Positions 42,088 to 54,681 of a stretch of 64,000 nucleotides of DNA are shown here, piece after piece. Position 1 is the stretch's first letter; the number at the start of each line of letters is the position of its first letter. The stretch lies in assembly GCA_031763025.1 (NCBI GenBank), contig JASSKH010000020.1, forward strand, positions 9,236,528 through 9,300,527. Direction: 5' to 3'. A program made the position numbers and the translations under genes. This DNA is from Macrocystis pyrifera (taxonomy: Eukaryota; Sar; Phaeophyceae; Laminariales; Laminariaceae). The notes below the pieces were generated by a model. It made no database searches. It was not told the origin of the DNA and saw nothing but the letters and a program-made list of their open reading frames with translations.

Positions 42088-43020
42088 GGGGGAACTCTAT
42101 GCTGTCCTTTGATTGGAAAACCGCGGCCATGTTACCACACATTGTACGATCAGTTTGGATGCGCCTTCTTCGTCTTAAGTGAGAAGCGTCGTCGTGCTGC
42201 TCGGCCGATTTAAAAAAAAATGGGTTTTCGAATCTATATGGTGGGCTCCGGCAACCTTTCTTTGTTGTGTGACCACGGACTCCTTGATTTGAGACTTAAT
42301 AATGTGAAATCAACAACTCTTAGATCTACTCAATAACTAATTGCCGGTATACTGCAGTTTTTTTTCCACGAGTGTTTTTTTTTGTATCATATCAGGTACG
42401 TACATGGTCTGTGGTGCACCCGGTATATATTAATACATACAGCAGTCACCATGCACAAAGAAGTACTGGTAGGAATTATTGTTCGTGATATCTGGTAGTT
42501 CGTACGTACGTACCAACTATTGGTACTACTACTATTAATACTTGTGTTACCAGGTATTTGTTTATGATGCACACCTGTATATCCATCAAATAGGACAGCA
42601 GTGGGTATATTGATGCCAGGTGCTGGTTTCATTTCAGGATGATAATGGTTTGGTACTATACCGCTACTATACAGGAGTTGCTGTAGGTTGCAGCAGTGTA
42701 GTAGTACCGTTCTTCGCAGTAAAGGGATACTCTGCACAGACACTGGCTCGTACGTACGTACTATGTGCTGGACATGTTATGTAGGGTGATGTTATGGGCT
42801 CTTCGACAGACGAAGGTTGTTACACCACATCAGTATGTACCTGTGAAAGAAAGCAGAATAACAAGAACAAAAGTTGTTTCCGCCATACCTTCATTATTAG
42901 TACAGCAGTAGAGGGTGGTGGGTGCGGCGGGTTTTTTTTGGCAGCTGGGCGTAGCCAGCTTGCTGGCAAGAGTTTTTGCTGTGCCCGTCCTCGGTGTTGT
43001 TTACATAATTTGTGTGTGGT
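42088..43020. other. No gene recognised
   Basis: Contains TATTAATA at 42428 and 42533 and TACCAGGTA at 42548. A minus frame at 42387-42743 runs over these motifs, unrecognised. Confidence 0.35.
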
Positions 43021-43021
43021 G

Positions 43022-43131
43022 TGGTACGGGGGGCCATAGTAAATAGGACCAAATATTGTTAGCAAAAATAGATAAATATGTAGATGTTTGTGTGTACCGT
43101 AGGTCCTATTTACTATGGTCCACCGTAATAG
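43022..43131 (-). mobile_element. Family A MITE
   Basis: GGTACGGGGGGCCATAGTAA...TTTACTATGGTCCACCGTAATA. Confidence 0.9.
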
Positions 43132-43157
43132 TGTGCCGCTGTTTGTATTGATAGCTG

Positions 43158-43427
43158 TTGCTGGGCTCGGGCGCGTACGATTCGGTGCACCGCTGGCGAT
43201 ACACTACTGCAGCAGCTGTTGCTGCCGTTTTATTTTTGTTGAAACACATGAATAAATTAAACGAGCACCAAAGAAAATCGCGGTGGTACATTGAGCAAGA
43301 AAAAGATGATGGGACAACTGTTGCTTTAAAAACCAACAGCCTCGTAGAACCTGGTGGAACATGTAGCTGTGTCGTAAACTTCCCTAAAGTATGTTTGGAC
43401 CTTGAAAAAGAAATAATATTCAAATAG
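43158..43427 (+). CDS. Small unrecognised open frame
   Basis: 89 codons of fairly balanced composition: a hydrophobic stretch TTAAAVAAVLFLLKHM, then a charged part (NEHQRKSRWYIEQEKDDGTT) and LVEPGGTCSCVVNFPKVCLD. There is no repeat inside, and it starts just after a family A copy. No family is recognised and no splice evidence was found; chance cannot be excluded. Confidence 0.15.
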   Translation: MLGSGAYDSVHRWRYTTAAAVAAVLFLLKHMNKLNEHQRKSRWYIEQEKDDGTTVALKTNSLVEPGGTCSCVVNFPKVCLDLEKEIIFK

Positions 43428-44985
43428 TATAACAGGTACCGGTATAGACTACTAATAATTATTATTCGGTAACATTCGGCGCGAGTGGACGAGAGGATGA
43501 AAATTCACAATCGTTCACACCACGAAAACGCAGTGAGTGTGCCGTAGGGGCCAAGGGGGGGGGGGGTGGGGGCTATATAAGCCCGCATCTGCATTGTGTT
43601 TAGGGGATTGGGAGGGCAGAAGGGATAAGACAATGCGTGGGACGAAAATTGAAAGTACTAGAAAAATACAGTACGAATACAAAAGATTCGGTCAGATTCA
43701 GTGGCCCTGACATACACAAAATGTGTAAGTGCGTCGCACGCCACAAGAGCCAGCTACAGTAGCAGCGACGAACGTTCCAGAGCGTGTTCCAGACCCCAGA
43801 TAATGAGCACGTAAACATGATGACATCACCACTTGTCTTACCCGGATTCCACAAATATTCGCGCACTGCTGTATGACCATCACAAGATGAACCCACGATA
43901 TCAACGAAGGTAAAACTCCGCTGCTCGAGACGAAAAAGAATTGACCTTACGGCTTTCTTCGGGTTTTCCCACGAGCTTGGCTACAACTCTACAGCCGTGG
44001 TGCACATTCGGCCCGAGTTCAGCTCCAGCGCGCGACCACATAACCGACATACCAGCTACAAAATACTCCTCCTGTCTGTGCACTGACTGTTACGCAAGGC
44101 TGTGCAGGATATCACCACAACCAACTTGACTATACTACCGGCTGCTTCTCTGTAGCATAGCCATATAGCCCATATCGGCCAATTACCGGCTGTGGGAAGC
44201 CGCTCCGCTGCTGCAGTATACGACTTATATACACCGCTTGAATGCGACCACGGCTTCCTGGTACTTGTCGGGCCATCAAGCGCTGACCTCGGCGGTGAGT
44301 GGTGAACGCAAATGAAATGCAACTGTTTGGTATGCTGGGTTGAAACATGCTCTTTGATCATGGCATTGCCTACTCTCTTTCACCCCATTATCTTGCGGTG
44401 CACCTGGTATGTACTCTTGTATAGGTACACATGAAGTATATACTGCGGTATTTCTGTCTCTTCGTGCCACTGCCCAGCACCACGACTACAACAGCTAACC
44501 TTGCTACGATACACCCCCCACCACCGCGCGCCACAACAAGCAACAGCCCGCTGCAAGCCCCCCCCCCTCCCATGCCATTTTGGTATCTGGGATAGGCGGC
44601 GAGGTGGTGGTGGGCGATGGAACAACGGATGGAAACCGACGCACACTCAATCTCGGGATGCGTGTGTACACTCAATCTCGGGATGCGTGTGTGCAGGCGC
44701 ACTGTGGAGCAGTGTGTGTTTGCCTTTCGTTCTTCGTACGATCTGGAGCTGCAAGAAGAGTAGACGATGACAAAGGCATGGACTCGAACTGGGTACGACA
44801 AGCACAGCGTTCGCAGATTACTACGTGTAGCAATCCAGATACAGAAAGGCAAAGAAACCAAATAATCAATTCAGCAAGAGACACACCTTTCCTCGCCCCG
44901 GTGTTCTCGTAGTACCCTGGAATTCTGTTGGAGTTGATTCGGTGTCAAGAAGAACTAGATCAACTGCTGAGGGCGCGTACCGTGG
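43428..44985. other. No gene recognised
   Basis: G11 (43555-43566) and C11 (44559-44570) runs, and a directly repeated CTCAATCTCGGGATGCGTGT (44647 and 44670). Overlapping frames on both strands lack domains. Confidence 0.4.
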
Positions 44986-44989
44986 GTAG

Positions 44990-45125
44990 GCACAACTCGA
45001 CGCGAGTCGACGAGGGAAGAAAGGGCCGAAGCCTTGTCGCGAAAATAACGGAGGCACGAGCGGTGGCGGAGAGGGGAGAGGAGAGCCTGCTACTGAAGGC
45101 GACCCCGGATCTGAGCCACGACTAT
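44990..45125. repeat. Dispersed repeat shared with 24.8 kb
   Basis: GAGTCGACGAGGGAAGAAAG ... GCGACCCCGGATCTGAGCCA, CGACTA parallels 24.80-24.93 kb. It is followed by a short direct repeat GAGTATCGTGGATAAAGCAT at 45232 and 45270. Confidence 0.6.
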
Positions 45126-47450
45126 TTTCTGAAGGACAAGAGATAAGAAGGGCGAATATAATATAAGGGAAGACTACATAATAGGAAATCTCGTGTATAC
45201 GAATAGATAGAGGAAGAAGCGACAGCAACACAGAGTATCGTGGATAAAGCATAGGAGAAAGTGAGGCACGAGTATCGTGGGTAAAGCATAGGAGAAAGTA
45301 GACATAGAAGGCAGATAGACCTTGTGCATAGATAGGTTTTTCCTTTTTTTGCGGGGATTTCTTCTTTCAGGATTTTTTTTTGACTGATCAACATTCAAGC
45401 TCATGCTGTACTTCACATTGTCGGATGGCAAGCATAAATAATATATAGCGCACTTGCTGATGGGCACGAAAGAACACAACGTTTTTTTGTCTTGCCAGGT
45501 CATATTGCTGGATTGGATCATGTCATACGCTCGTAGGATCATGATCAATATATCTGAATGAAAGGAGCTCTGGTCCGGGTCCTGTTCGGTTTCCCCCCTT
45601 TGTCATCATCACATTTTGTTTTTTCATTGTGTGGGACGTTCACGACGAGTGCTCAACGTTGAAGCTCATTCTTCACACTGCTGGTCGGAAGGCAAATATA
45701 GAGATGAAAAATGTGAACAACTGGCCGGTATTTATTACCACATCATATCAGCCGATGTGTTACACGTATTAAACCTACTGCCCGTTATACAAGAAATGTT
45801 TCTGTGAACTAAAACTTTTCACGACCCAATTAAGATCCAGTCCGTGCCGCCACATCCTTAAGTTAGGTGAAGATGCATTATATTTAACACTGCTGTAGGA
45901 CTGTACCATATCACATTTCCTTGTGATAACATAATAACACACGGACGATAACATAGCACCCACCGCTGGAACTGATTTCCGAGACGAATTTCGCTGAAAC
46001 TGTCAATAGGAGGGCACACCCAACGAAAATGGCGTGGCGTTAAGACGAACTCGTCGAGATCTTTCGACAGAAACATCGCTCGGCATTTGCACCCTCTCCG
46101 TTCTCGAGAAAATCGGCTTGGGAATTCGCAGCAGGGGGTGTGCAATATTATCACCCCGTGTGATACGGTATATCTAGAACACGTTCCGACACAACCCAGA
46201 TCCAATGAAGATCCAAAATGTGCGTTCGATATATGCTATTATTAAACGTGTCTGCTAAAGGTGCAAGTACGGCGATAATGTGTTGCACGTGCACCTGTTA
46301 ACAGAACAATCCGGCCCTGTCATAGTGCAATCCAGGTTCAATTCCTGTATTTTCGCTTCCGTCGAATACATGCATGTTCGATTGGCCGATTGATTGAATC
46401 GATCTTCCGTGTATTTTGGGTGCGCTCGTGTGCGCCCACAAACCACAAGCAAACCATACACCACACGGCGCCGGAATCAACCGTTTGCCACCACCACCAC
46501 CAGCATTGCACCAACCTTCAGCAAGCAGCACCACCACCACGAAAACTGGTTGGAGACCAGCAGCGGCTTGACATGTAATATGTGCATCCGTTTGCTCCCA
46601 CACGCCACAAACAACCTGCAATCGCACACCGCTCCAGAATTTACCACATGCCACCACGGCGGTCAATCCCATCACAACCACCACGCCATAGATGATTCTA
46701 GTTCAGGTGTTAAGAAACGTAGCTTTTGGTGTCCAGACTTTTTCCGGCCTTGATCTAATTCTGTTGTACAGGGTGCAGAGTTGGTCCCACTGATAAGATG
46801 TGTTTCTTATCCCAACCTTCTCAATTGTTCGTGCCTATGTGAGCCTATTTTTCTCAGCATCACGATCTTCAACTGCGAGCGCCTCACCGCAGGCGACTGA
46901 CATCGCCCCGCCCCCCCCCCCCCCCCCCTGTCTACTGGTTCCCCCCTACATAAATTCAAAGAATCAAACATTACCACCACCAATTACATTCAGCTGCAAC
47001 AACCTCCAGTAAAACAAAGTATATACACTGTACTGAGTATAATTGGAAGGGGAAACGCGGCCATGACGCACCGATAGCGACCGGTCTCCTACAGAGCATC
47101 TTTCACCACCGACAACCACGAACAACAGGGAAAATTGCCAACCCCCGCCCGCCTCACGTTTCGGAGCGCAAATCACTTGGAATTAGAGCTGGTCGTGTTG
47201 GGGGTACACAGAGAAACCAGACGAGGTGTTTTGAAAGCATCGACACCGATGGATTTCAGACAGCACCCAACCTCCCTCAGTGCTTGGCTACTTGTGTGGT
47301 ATGGCCGGCTTACAGAACGGTAGTACAATATTAATGGTGTTAATAGCGTACCGGTAGCTGACATTACGTATTGTGGTGTTACAGTAGTAGTGATAGTTTA
47401 GAGTATTAATTACTCCGGGGCAGAGTAGTAGATAATATACGAATGCTGTT
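45126..47450. other. No supported gene
   Basis: Mixed sequence. CAC/CCA triplet patches at 46490-46545 and 46650-46690 create His-rich frames (46394-46753). A C22 run lies at 46908-46929. A short balanced plus frame at 45616-45807 (FHCVGRSRRVLNVEAHSSHC) is unrecognised. Confidence 0.35.
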
Positions 47451-47452
47451 GC

Positions 47453-47562
47453 TATTACGGGGGGCCATAGTAATTATCACCCAATATTGTATGTAAAAAT
47501 AGGTAAACATGTAGGTTTTTGTGTGTAACGTAGGTTCTATTTTCTATGGTCACCCGTAATAG
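47453..47562 (-). mobile_element. Family A MITE
   Basis: TATTACGGGGGGCCATAGTA...TTTCTATGGTCACCCGTAATA. The left arm is altered after AATTATCACCC. Confidence 0.85.
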
Positions 47563-48633
47563 TGAAATGTTATCTTTAAAGACAGCGCGTTACTGTATAT
47601 TTCCGAAAATGTGGGAGCAGCTGTATGTACGGCAGATTCAGTCGGGTCATTCACTCTCAGCAGCTTTCTGAACAAGCCCTACTACTGCTACTACAACTAC
47701 TACTACTACTACTTCTACTACTACTACTGCTAATGCTACTGCTGTAGTGGCTATTACGACAAATCTAAGGGTAGCGGTTGTAGCGCGCTTGAAACATGTT
47801 TTTCCACCGGTACATACGTAGCTTTTGCCGCGCCGAGGGTACATCATTCCTACAGGTCGTCGGCTACAATATATCATACCCTGGTATAAACTTGGTGAAC
47901 TCTCGCTTTCGGCGACAAGGATACGGCCGCACACACACACGCACACCACGCGACGACGCTTGCCTGTGAGTCTTCCAAGTATTTGCGATGTGAAAGAGCA
48001 TTAATTGCCGGACACCTGGCCCGACGTTTCGACTGAAACAACAACACTTTGCGTGAGATGAGATAGATTATTACTGGTAGCTCCTTCTGTACTATTAATA
48101 ATAAGATACACTAGTGAACAGTTGGGGTCTGGACAAAACAGAAATGTTACTGCAGTAAGAAAGTGTTCTCGCGTATACACTACTACTGTACATCTATCTG
48201 TCCGGTGGGTCACTCCGCGTGTCCCCTCCGCATCGTAAGAAGGCGCCATCGCCTCTCTCCAGGGAGGGCGCACCCACTCTCTCGCGCCCTTCTGACAGCA
48301 GTCACAACAAATAATGACGAGTATCCAGGTCTGATCGGTAACATTTGTCATTGCCTGGAGTCATCGGATCCTGGATTCCCTTTCATAGGTGGGTGGTATG
48401 AGGGGAACAAGTGCTGCTGCTGCTGCTGCTGCTGCACACATTGTCAGAGACGGCAAACGAAATAGCAATATTATCGGGTGGGACCGCAACAGATCAGACA
48501 CCCGCCTCGACGACCCCAACCGTCGTGGTGCTGTTGCTGCAATGCTGGCTCATGCTTGCTGCCCGTTGGCGTTGCCGCGGAGGGGACAATAACGAAAAAA
48601 ATCGGAAGCGCGCGGAGGGGGTTGGGGAGAGGG
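47563..48633. repeat. TAC and CTG triplet patches
   Basis: CTACTA patches (47680-47740) and (CTG)n (48412-48435); TATTAATA at 48093. No gene recognised. Confidence 0.5.
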
Positions 48634-48658
48634 GGGGGCGTACTCATTTGTTGCGCCC
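48634..48658 (-). mobile_element. LINE 3'-end fragment
   Basis: GGGGGCGTACTCATTTGTTG is identical to the reverse complement of the LINE 3' terminus at 3385-3402, with the same adjacent G run. Only about 20-25 bp remain. Confidence 0.55.
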
Positions 48659-48793
48659 CTGAGGAGTAGTCATTCGTGGGGGGGCGCAATATATTTTCAT
48701 GTACCTGTGTGAAAGATGACGCGTTTCGTGATGATGTTTCCGGCCCATTGCGGGTATTCGTTGCACAGAAAGATAGAGCGTAAACCTAAAACA

Positions 48794-49269
<476 letters not shown>

Positions 49270-49479
49270 CTCCCCGTCCGATTCACTTCCCATCTGGTGG
49301 ATATTCGAGTGCATTTTATCATACCATAACCGACGCAGTGTCTCTTTCTGCCTTACGTGGTGGCGTTGTTTTCTGATTGCTGCCTGGTCTCTCTCGCCGG
49401 TGCTGCTGGTAGAGGGAAAGCACAAAATACAAGCCAGAGACGGGTTGGGTGCGGGCGGGGGGGGGGGGGGTGTACTCGA

Positions 49480-49670
49480 TAAGAGAGATGTACTCGATCT
49501 CATGCATGGCCGTAGTCGTATGACCATAGACCCCTCGCATCCCTACAATGCCGGGACGGAGCATGTCGGGTTTTCACCGACCAGGCAGACATTGCTTGCA
49601 CCACGCGCGAAGCGCTGTGAGGTGTCCGGCGAGTCGCATGAAGGGTGAGCTGCATCCTACGGTGCGGGGG
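49480..49670. repeat. ~190-bp dispersed repeat, copy 2 (inverted)
   Basis: CATGCATGGCCGTAGTCGTA, GGGACGGAGCATGTCGGGTT and GAAGGGTGAGCTGCATCCTA are the reverse complement of 29.12-29.31 kb. G runs flank it on both sides. Confidence 0.75.
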
Positions 49671-50952
49671 GGGGGGAGTTACTGGGTGTTTGTTCTACTC
49701 CCCGCTGCTGTATCTGCGAAGTTTCATATGTATAACCCCGCAGCTCAATGCAGATATACAGGCAAGTACCCTATGTACTTAAGTTATACCCAGACCAGGT
49801 TATACTGCTGTAAATACCCCCATTAATATATGACATATAATCCCGACCAATAGTGCTCCACTCTGTTCTTTAGTGTAGTTGCTGGTGCGCTGACAACGTA
49901 GTGAGAAGTGCATGAGTCAACGGATGGCCGTTGAATTCAACGGTTTGTTCGTAAGTTATTGTGGCTGAGTCAACGACAAGTCAACAGGTTATTGTGGTTA
50001 TACGTACCGCGAGTTCAACTGCATCTACTACTGCGGCTATGTGGGAAAACGATTGGGTTTCACGTTTCACCAATAGACTACACCAGTAGACTACCATCCT
50101 ATTAATAGCTTTACAAAGTCTATGCGTCGAAATACCCGGTACTTACTGGTGAGTGGACATTCCTTCTATGCATACGTACTGCCGTACCTAACTGCAGCAG
50201 AAGTATTGCAGCTTTGTGCCAGTATCCATGATCGTGTTGTCGCTTGGTTTCTCGCAACCGATGTCATCAGTGTATTTTACCAAGGTACCAGGTATAGAAC
50301 AATATCCTGAAGCAAGTATACCTGTACATGCATCGCATGTTTCAGCCGGGCCTGAAGCCAGTGCTCCACTTACGTGAAGGAAAACATACAACAGACCTTT
50401 TGAGGCTAATCAGACATACAGGATGTCCCAAAATACAAACAAAAGGTATATTACACCCCATCTATTCTACTATCGGAAAGCCCTTGGTCCTAGTAATGGT
50501 TCAATCATACAAAGCGGTCGATGTTACACCATATCTCATTTTCGTATATACATACCAGGTACATAATAGCACGTGTAACAGATACAACAGGAGCAGGAGT
50601 GTAGCCACTGGCACACTGCTGTGAGCTGGCTACATAAGCCGCCGGCTATTCTCCTGTAGTTCTTACAGCGATCGACTTTAGAATTGCTAATACAACTAGC
50701 AGTAGCTACAACGGCGGTAGTAGTTACGTGGGGCGTTTAGCGGGACTTAGCGCCTGTTCACCTGGCCACGTAGCACGTTTGTGCGTGGATCCGCGTCTGT
50801 ATAGCATAAGACGGATATGTAGTTGTTGACGAAACCTAACTGAGTCGGTTCGTTCGGTGGCTTGTTTCATCAACCGCATGGCTAGCCAAAAAGTCGTCAT
50901 CACAGTGCGATCACAACTCAGGGCCCTACTGCAGTATTAATAATACCTGGTA
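49671..50952. other. No gene recognised
   Basis: Unique-looking sequence with TACCAGGTA/TACCTGGTA at 50286, 50553 and 50944, and TATTAATA at 50100 and 50935. The last pair lie 1 bp apart. Confidence 0.4.
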
Positions 50953-51085
50953 TATGTGTGTGTTCTTCACATTAAACCGTTCTTCTACTCGTCGACATCC
51001 AGCAAGCCCAGTGTCCGTGCTCTGATTCTTCACCCTAGAAAGATACGAGCTCTGTGGTCACAGACTACGACACAGAGATAACACA
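50953..51085. repeat. Dispersed repeat D
   Basis: TGTGTGTTCTTCACATTAAA, CTCGTCGACATCCAGCAAGC, CCAGTGTCCGTGC and GCTCTGTGGTCACAGACTAC, shared with 60.12-60.26 kb. Confidence 0.8.
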
Positions 51086-51307
51086 CCGTAATGCATTAAT
51101 AGCCTACGCAATACCATGCCTTCGCACTAGGTGCGCCCGACACAACGTACATACATACGCCAGCAACCAAAATAGTAGCACAAGAATAACCACAGCAGCA
51201 ATAATAGTACGACCCCTGTTGCAGGTACTCGATCCGGCAGAAGGCGGCCGACCGTACCAATCGATCACTCCAGGAGTCTTACCTTTGTCACACAATATTT
51301 TCGTTGT

Positions 51308-51413
51308 TATTGCGGGGGACCCTAGTAAATAGGACCAAACATTGCTCGTAAAATAGGTAAATATATAGGTTTTATGCGTACCGCAGGTCCTATTTACTAT
51401 GGTCCACCGTAAC
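51308..51413 (-). mobile_element. Family A MITE
   Basis: TATTGCGGGGGACCCTAGTA...TTTACTATGGTCCACCGTAAC. Confidence 0.9.
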
Positions 51414-51619
51414 AAATTACTGCAGCAAATAGGCGCTTGACCCTTAGGAAATGTTATGTTTACTTCGCTCGTACCAACTCGTCACAGCGTCGCAGCCTCT
51501 TTACATGGACGCGTTCAACCAATCATTGCAACCACGACGGTAGGTAGTCCTGCTCTATTAGGGACGTCGCTCGTATATCTTGCTCCATCCAGATGCCTAA
51601 AAAAATCATCAATTAGCTC

Positions 51620-51725
51620 ATCATGCACACATTCGTTCATTTGTGCATTCATTCATCCATTCGTCCGTTCATTCACTCATTCAACATGTTCATTTGTTCA
51701 TTCACACATTAATTGATTTATGCAT
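51620..51725. repeat. Imperfect (TTCA)n array
   Basis: TTCATTCATCCATTCGTCCG type tetranucleotides. A second array of the same kind lies at 52736-52850. Confidence 0.85.
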
Positions 51726-52735
51726 CCATTTTTTTTTTTTGTTGTAATCATCACTTCGCTCATGATATCAATCCATCTCGTCCATGCGTTCAAAGTTTGT
51801 CAGCCGGTCAGTCAGTTTTCAATGCACACCACTCATGGGCAAATGCCAAAATCAGGTGTATATGATCCGTTGAGCCAAAATCAGGTACACCCTAAACTCA
51901 AATAAAAAACGCGCGCGACGAGCGGTGTCATGTCCGTCCTTGAAAATCCTGCAAAAAAAGAATGCGCCTACATCGTAAAGCTTCAAGCGTGCCACATGGC
52001 CTCCAAAATCTGACTTGTTCTGTTTTCTTCAGGGTGTAGGTACCTCGGGCTCCACTCAGACCTGCAGAGAGTCACTATTAATATAGTTCGTTTGTTTCGC
52101 CACAGCGGGAGCGCCAAGAAGAGTATTTACTCTGCCCCCCCCCCCACAGCTTCAAAGATTTTAAACCGTCCTCGCTGAACCGCCTGGTCGGCACGAATTT
52201 TCCTGCCGTGCCTAATCTGAGACCACCTCGACTGCTGTGTGCAGACGAAATACGGTGTGACGATGGTGCTGTATAGACTGCTTCGACCATAGCAAACAAC
52301 AGAATCCACATCAGAACAACTAACTAACTGGAAGCACATCGCACACCCTAAAGAAGAAAAAGTGAAACCAGCGTACGCATGTATCCATGTGTGTGTATAA
52401 ATATATAAATACGTATTTTTGCCTACGACGTATGAGTACAGAGTTTATACGTCAATTAGAAGAATTTCAACAGGGGGAGGGCAGACGCATACGGAGCGAA
52501 AAAACAGTGCACGTATGGCCTCTCGGATTGGTTCAATGTTGGCCAAAATCAGTTCAAAGCTAGACAGAGTAGAAAAAGTCAGATATACCTTGGGCTTTTT
52601 CGAGCCTACGCAGATACGATGTCACCCTGGTCAGTAGCAGGGCTCCTGGGGTGTGTTTTATACTTGGTTTCAGTTTTCAGAATGAAATTGATTTTGGCCG
52701 AAAAGGTGCAAGGTATACCTGATTTTGGCTAAAAC
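51726..52735. other. No gene; CAAAATCAGGT motifs
   Basis: CCAAAATCAGGTGTATA (51847) and CCAAAATCAGGTACACC (51877) are mirrored by AAGGTATACCTGATTTTGGC (52711), so an inverted-repeat element may span about 51.85-52.73 kb between the two TTCA arrays. TATTAATA at 52076. Confidence 0.4.
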
Positions 52736-52850
52736 CCTTCATTTATTTCTTCATGCATTCAGTCATTCATTCATCCCTACATTCAATAATCCATGCATTC
52801 ATAGATCCATTCATTCGTTCATGCATTCATTCATTCGTTCATTCGTTCAT
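52736..52850. repeat. Imperfect (TTCA)n array
   Basis: CATTCATTCGTTCATTCGTT blocks; it ends directly at TACCAGGTA (52850). Confidence 0.85.
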
Positions 52851-53242
52851 ACCAGGTACATTAATTTATGCACAATCAATCATGCATTTGTTGATACATG
52901 CAATCAATATCCACGCGATGCAAAAACTGTTTTATTATGCGCACAAAGCATGTGCCTGGCTGGTATCATGCGTGTCGAAGCAATACAAAAAGGCTATGCG
53001 CAACAATCGAAATAGATAGCTTCCGTGCAGTGCAATATGTATGTGCAGTCAGGGTTTCAATGATAACTTGTGAAGTACAACGAGTTACATACAGTAGATA
53101 ATAAGACGAACACATTCATTCGTCATCCCTAGGGCTGGGGGGAAATTGAGTATATTTAATTATATATTTGTTTTTTTTTCTGTTCAACCAGCCACAATAG
53201 TATGTGCAATTTTGGAGACCATGAATTGGTCGCCAAATTTCT
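52851..53242. other. No gene recognised
   Basis: AT-leaning unique sequence. Confidence 0.35.
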
Positions 53243-53506
53243 TTGTTCGCGATGGAAAAATACCGGACCCCTAAAGGACTTGATGAAAAGGAGGTGTTTC
53301 CCGAACCCAACAGTGATATCTCCGTGCTAAAACGATGGATAATGGTGTCCCAAACTGGATTTGCTGTCGCTATCTATATCTCCAGTGAGTACATTACATT
53401 TCGATTTTTTGAATGTGGAGACGTAATATTCCCAGTGTGGAATTATGAGGACCGATTGAAATCCATCATGATGTTTGACTCTGAAAAGTGCACCCTAAAA
53501 CGATGA
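53243..53506 (+). CDS. Small unrecognised open frame (87 codons)
   Basis: MFAMEKYRTPKGLDEKEVF, then KRWIMVSQTGFAVAIYISSE, RFFECGDVIFPVWNYEDRLK and SEKCTLKR, stop. Amino-acid use is protein-like, with no repeat content or low complexity, and the frame is the longest in about 1 kb. An inner Met (MEKY) is an alternative start. No family is recognised; it could be a small gene, an exon or a fragment of a mobile element. Confidence 0.3.
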   Translation: MFAMEKYRTPKGLDEKEVFPEPNSDISVLKRWIMVSQTGFAVAIYISSEYITFRFFECGDVIFPVWNYEDRLKSIMMFDSEKCTLKR

Positions 53507-54212
53507 AAAAAAAACTAGTCATTATGGGCTACGAATAGGCAAACAGGGGATCATTCGAAACGAAGTCCGACAGCTGGGAAGCTTTCCGCGACAAGATCAG
53601 CACGTGTGTGTATAGGCAGGGTATGTTTTCGATTTGTAACTACTCGTCTACGACACGAGTCAGGCGTACCCCCTGGGCGCTCGAGAACAACGTAGTAGAT
53701 GTTTCGGCCTCACGGACCACACATGAAGAGCAAAAAAAGCAATAATACTGCTGTGCATGCACCGGGAGCCGACGTGGGGCAAGGAAATACAAGGTGATAC
53801 CGTCCGTCCGTCCGTCCGTGGTTCGTAGAGAGTATCTATCGCGTGAAGATCGTCAATTCGAAGGAGATGAATCAATCCGGATCTCGCGAGGATCCCGAGG
53901 ACTCCGTAAGTCAACATCGAAGAAAGAAAGGACACCAGAAAAATAACCAACGATCGTTCCTCCCCATGGCTGGACATGGCTGGATCCCGATCCCGTCAGC
54001 ACGGATGATGTGAAAGCGAAGAGCAGGTGCAATAGTTATAAATAGTAGATTTCAAGGTGTTCCATAACCTGAGCCCCATCCGCCAGGAAATGCAGACTTG
54101 CGTACAAAAACAAACAAGACTACATACACACACGTGCCAGAGACCATATATAGTTTGTTAACAATACGTAGTATTAGTAAAATGCTGTAGTTTCGAAAAG
54201 TCGAAGCACTAC
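53507..54212. other. No gene; (CCGT)n patch
   Basis: CCGTCCGTCCGTCCGT at about 53803-53818. The minus frame at 53660-53977 has hydrophobic stretches but no recognised domain. Confidence 0.35.
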
Positions 54213-54320
54213 TACTACGGGGGACCATAGTTAATAGGACCTATGTTTTACGTAAAAACAACATATTTACCTATTTTTACTGACAACATTTGGTCCTATT
54301 TACTACAGACCCCCGTAATA
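54213..54320 (+). mobile_element. Family A MITE
   Basis: TACTACGGGGGACCATAGTT...TTTACTACAGACCCCCGTAATA. TACCAGGTA follows 6 bp after its boundary TA. Confidence 0.9.
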
Positions 54321-54401
54321 ATAAATACCAGGTACGGTGATTTGTTCGTTGTCGCGAGCGGTCTCGGTGTGGTGGGCACTTCTTCTGTGGTGTTTCTTTT
54401 A

Positions 54402-54504
54402 TTTTGCGGGGGGCGCATAGTAGTAAATAGGACCCACGGTACACACAAAAACCCTCATGTTTTCCTATATTTACGGGTCCTATTTACTATGGTCCTCCGT
54501 AAAC
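54402..54504 (+). mobile_element. Family A MITE, shortened
   Basis: TTTTGCGGGGGGCGCATAGT...TTTACTATGGTCCTCCGTAA; part of the interior is deleted. Confidence 0.85.
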
Positions 54505-54577
54505 AGTTCTTTTTCGCACCTGCGCAGTGCTTCTTATTTCAATCATGGTATCCACAGGTGTACATGAAAAGGCGACC

Positions 54578-54681
54578 ACTAGGTGGGACCATAGTAAATA
54601 GGACCTACGGCACACACACAAGCCCATGTATTTCGCTGATTTTACGAACAATATTTGGTTCTATTTACTGCTGTGGGTCAT
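54578..54681 (+). mobile_element. Family A MITE, degraded right end
   Basis: CTAGGTGGGACCATAGTAAA...AATATTTGGTTCTATTTACT, GCTGTGGGTCAT. It is the third copy within 470 bp. Confidence 0.8.
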
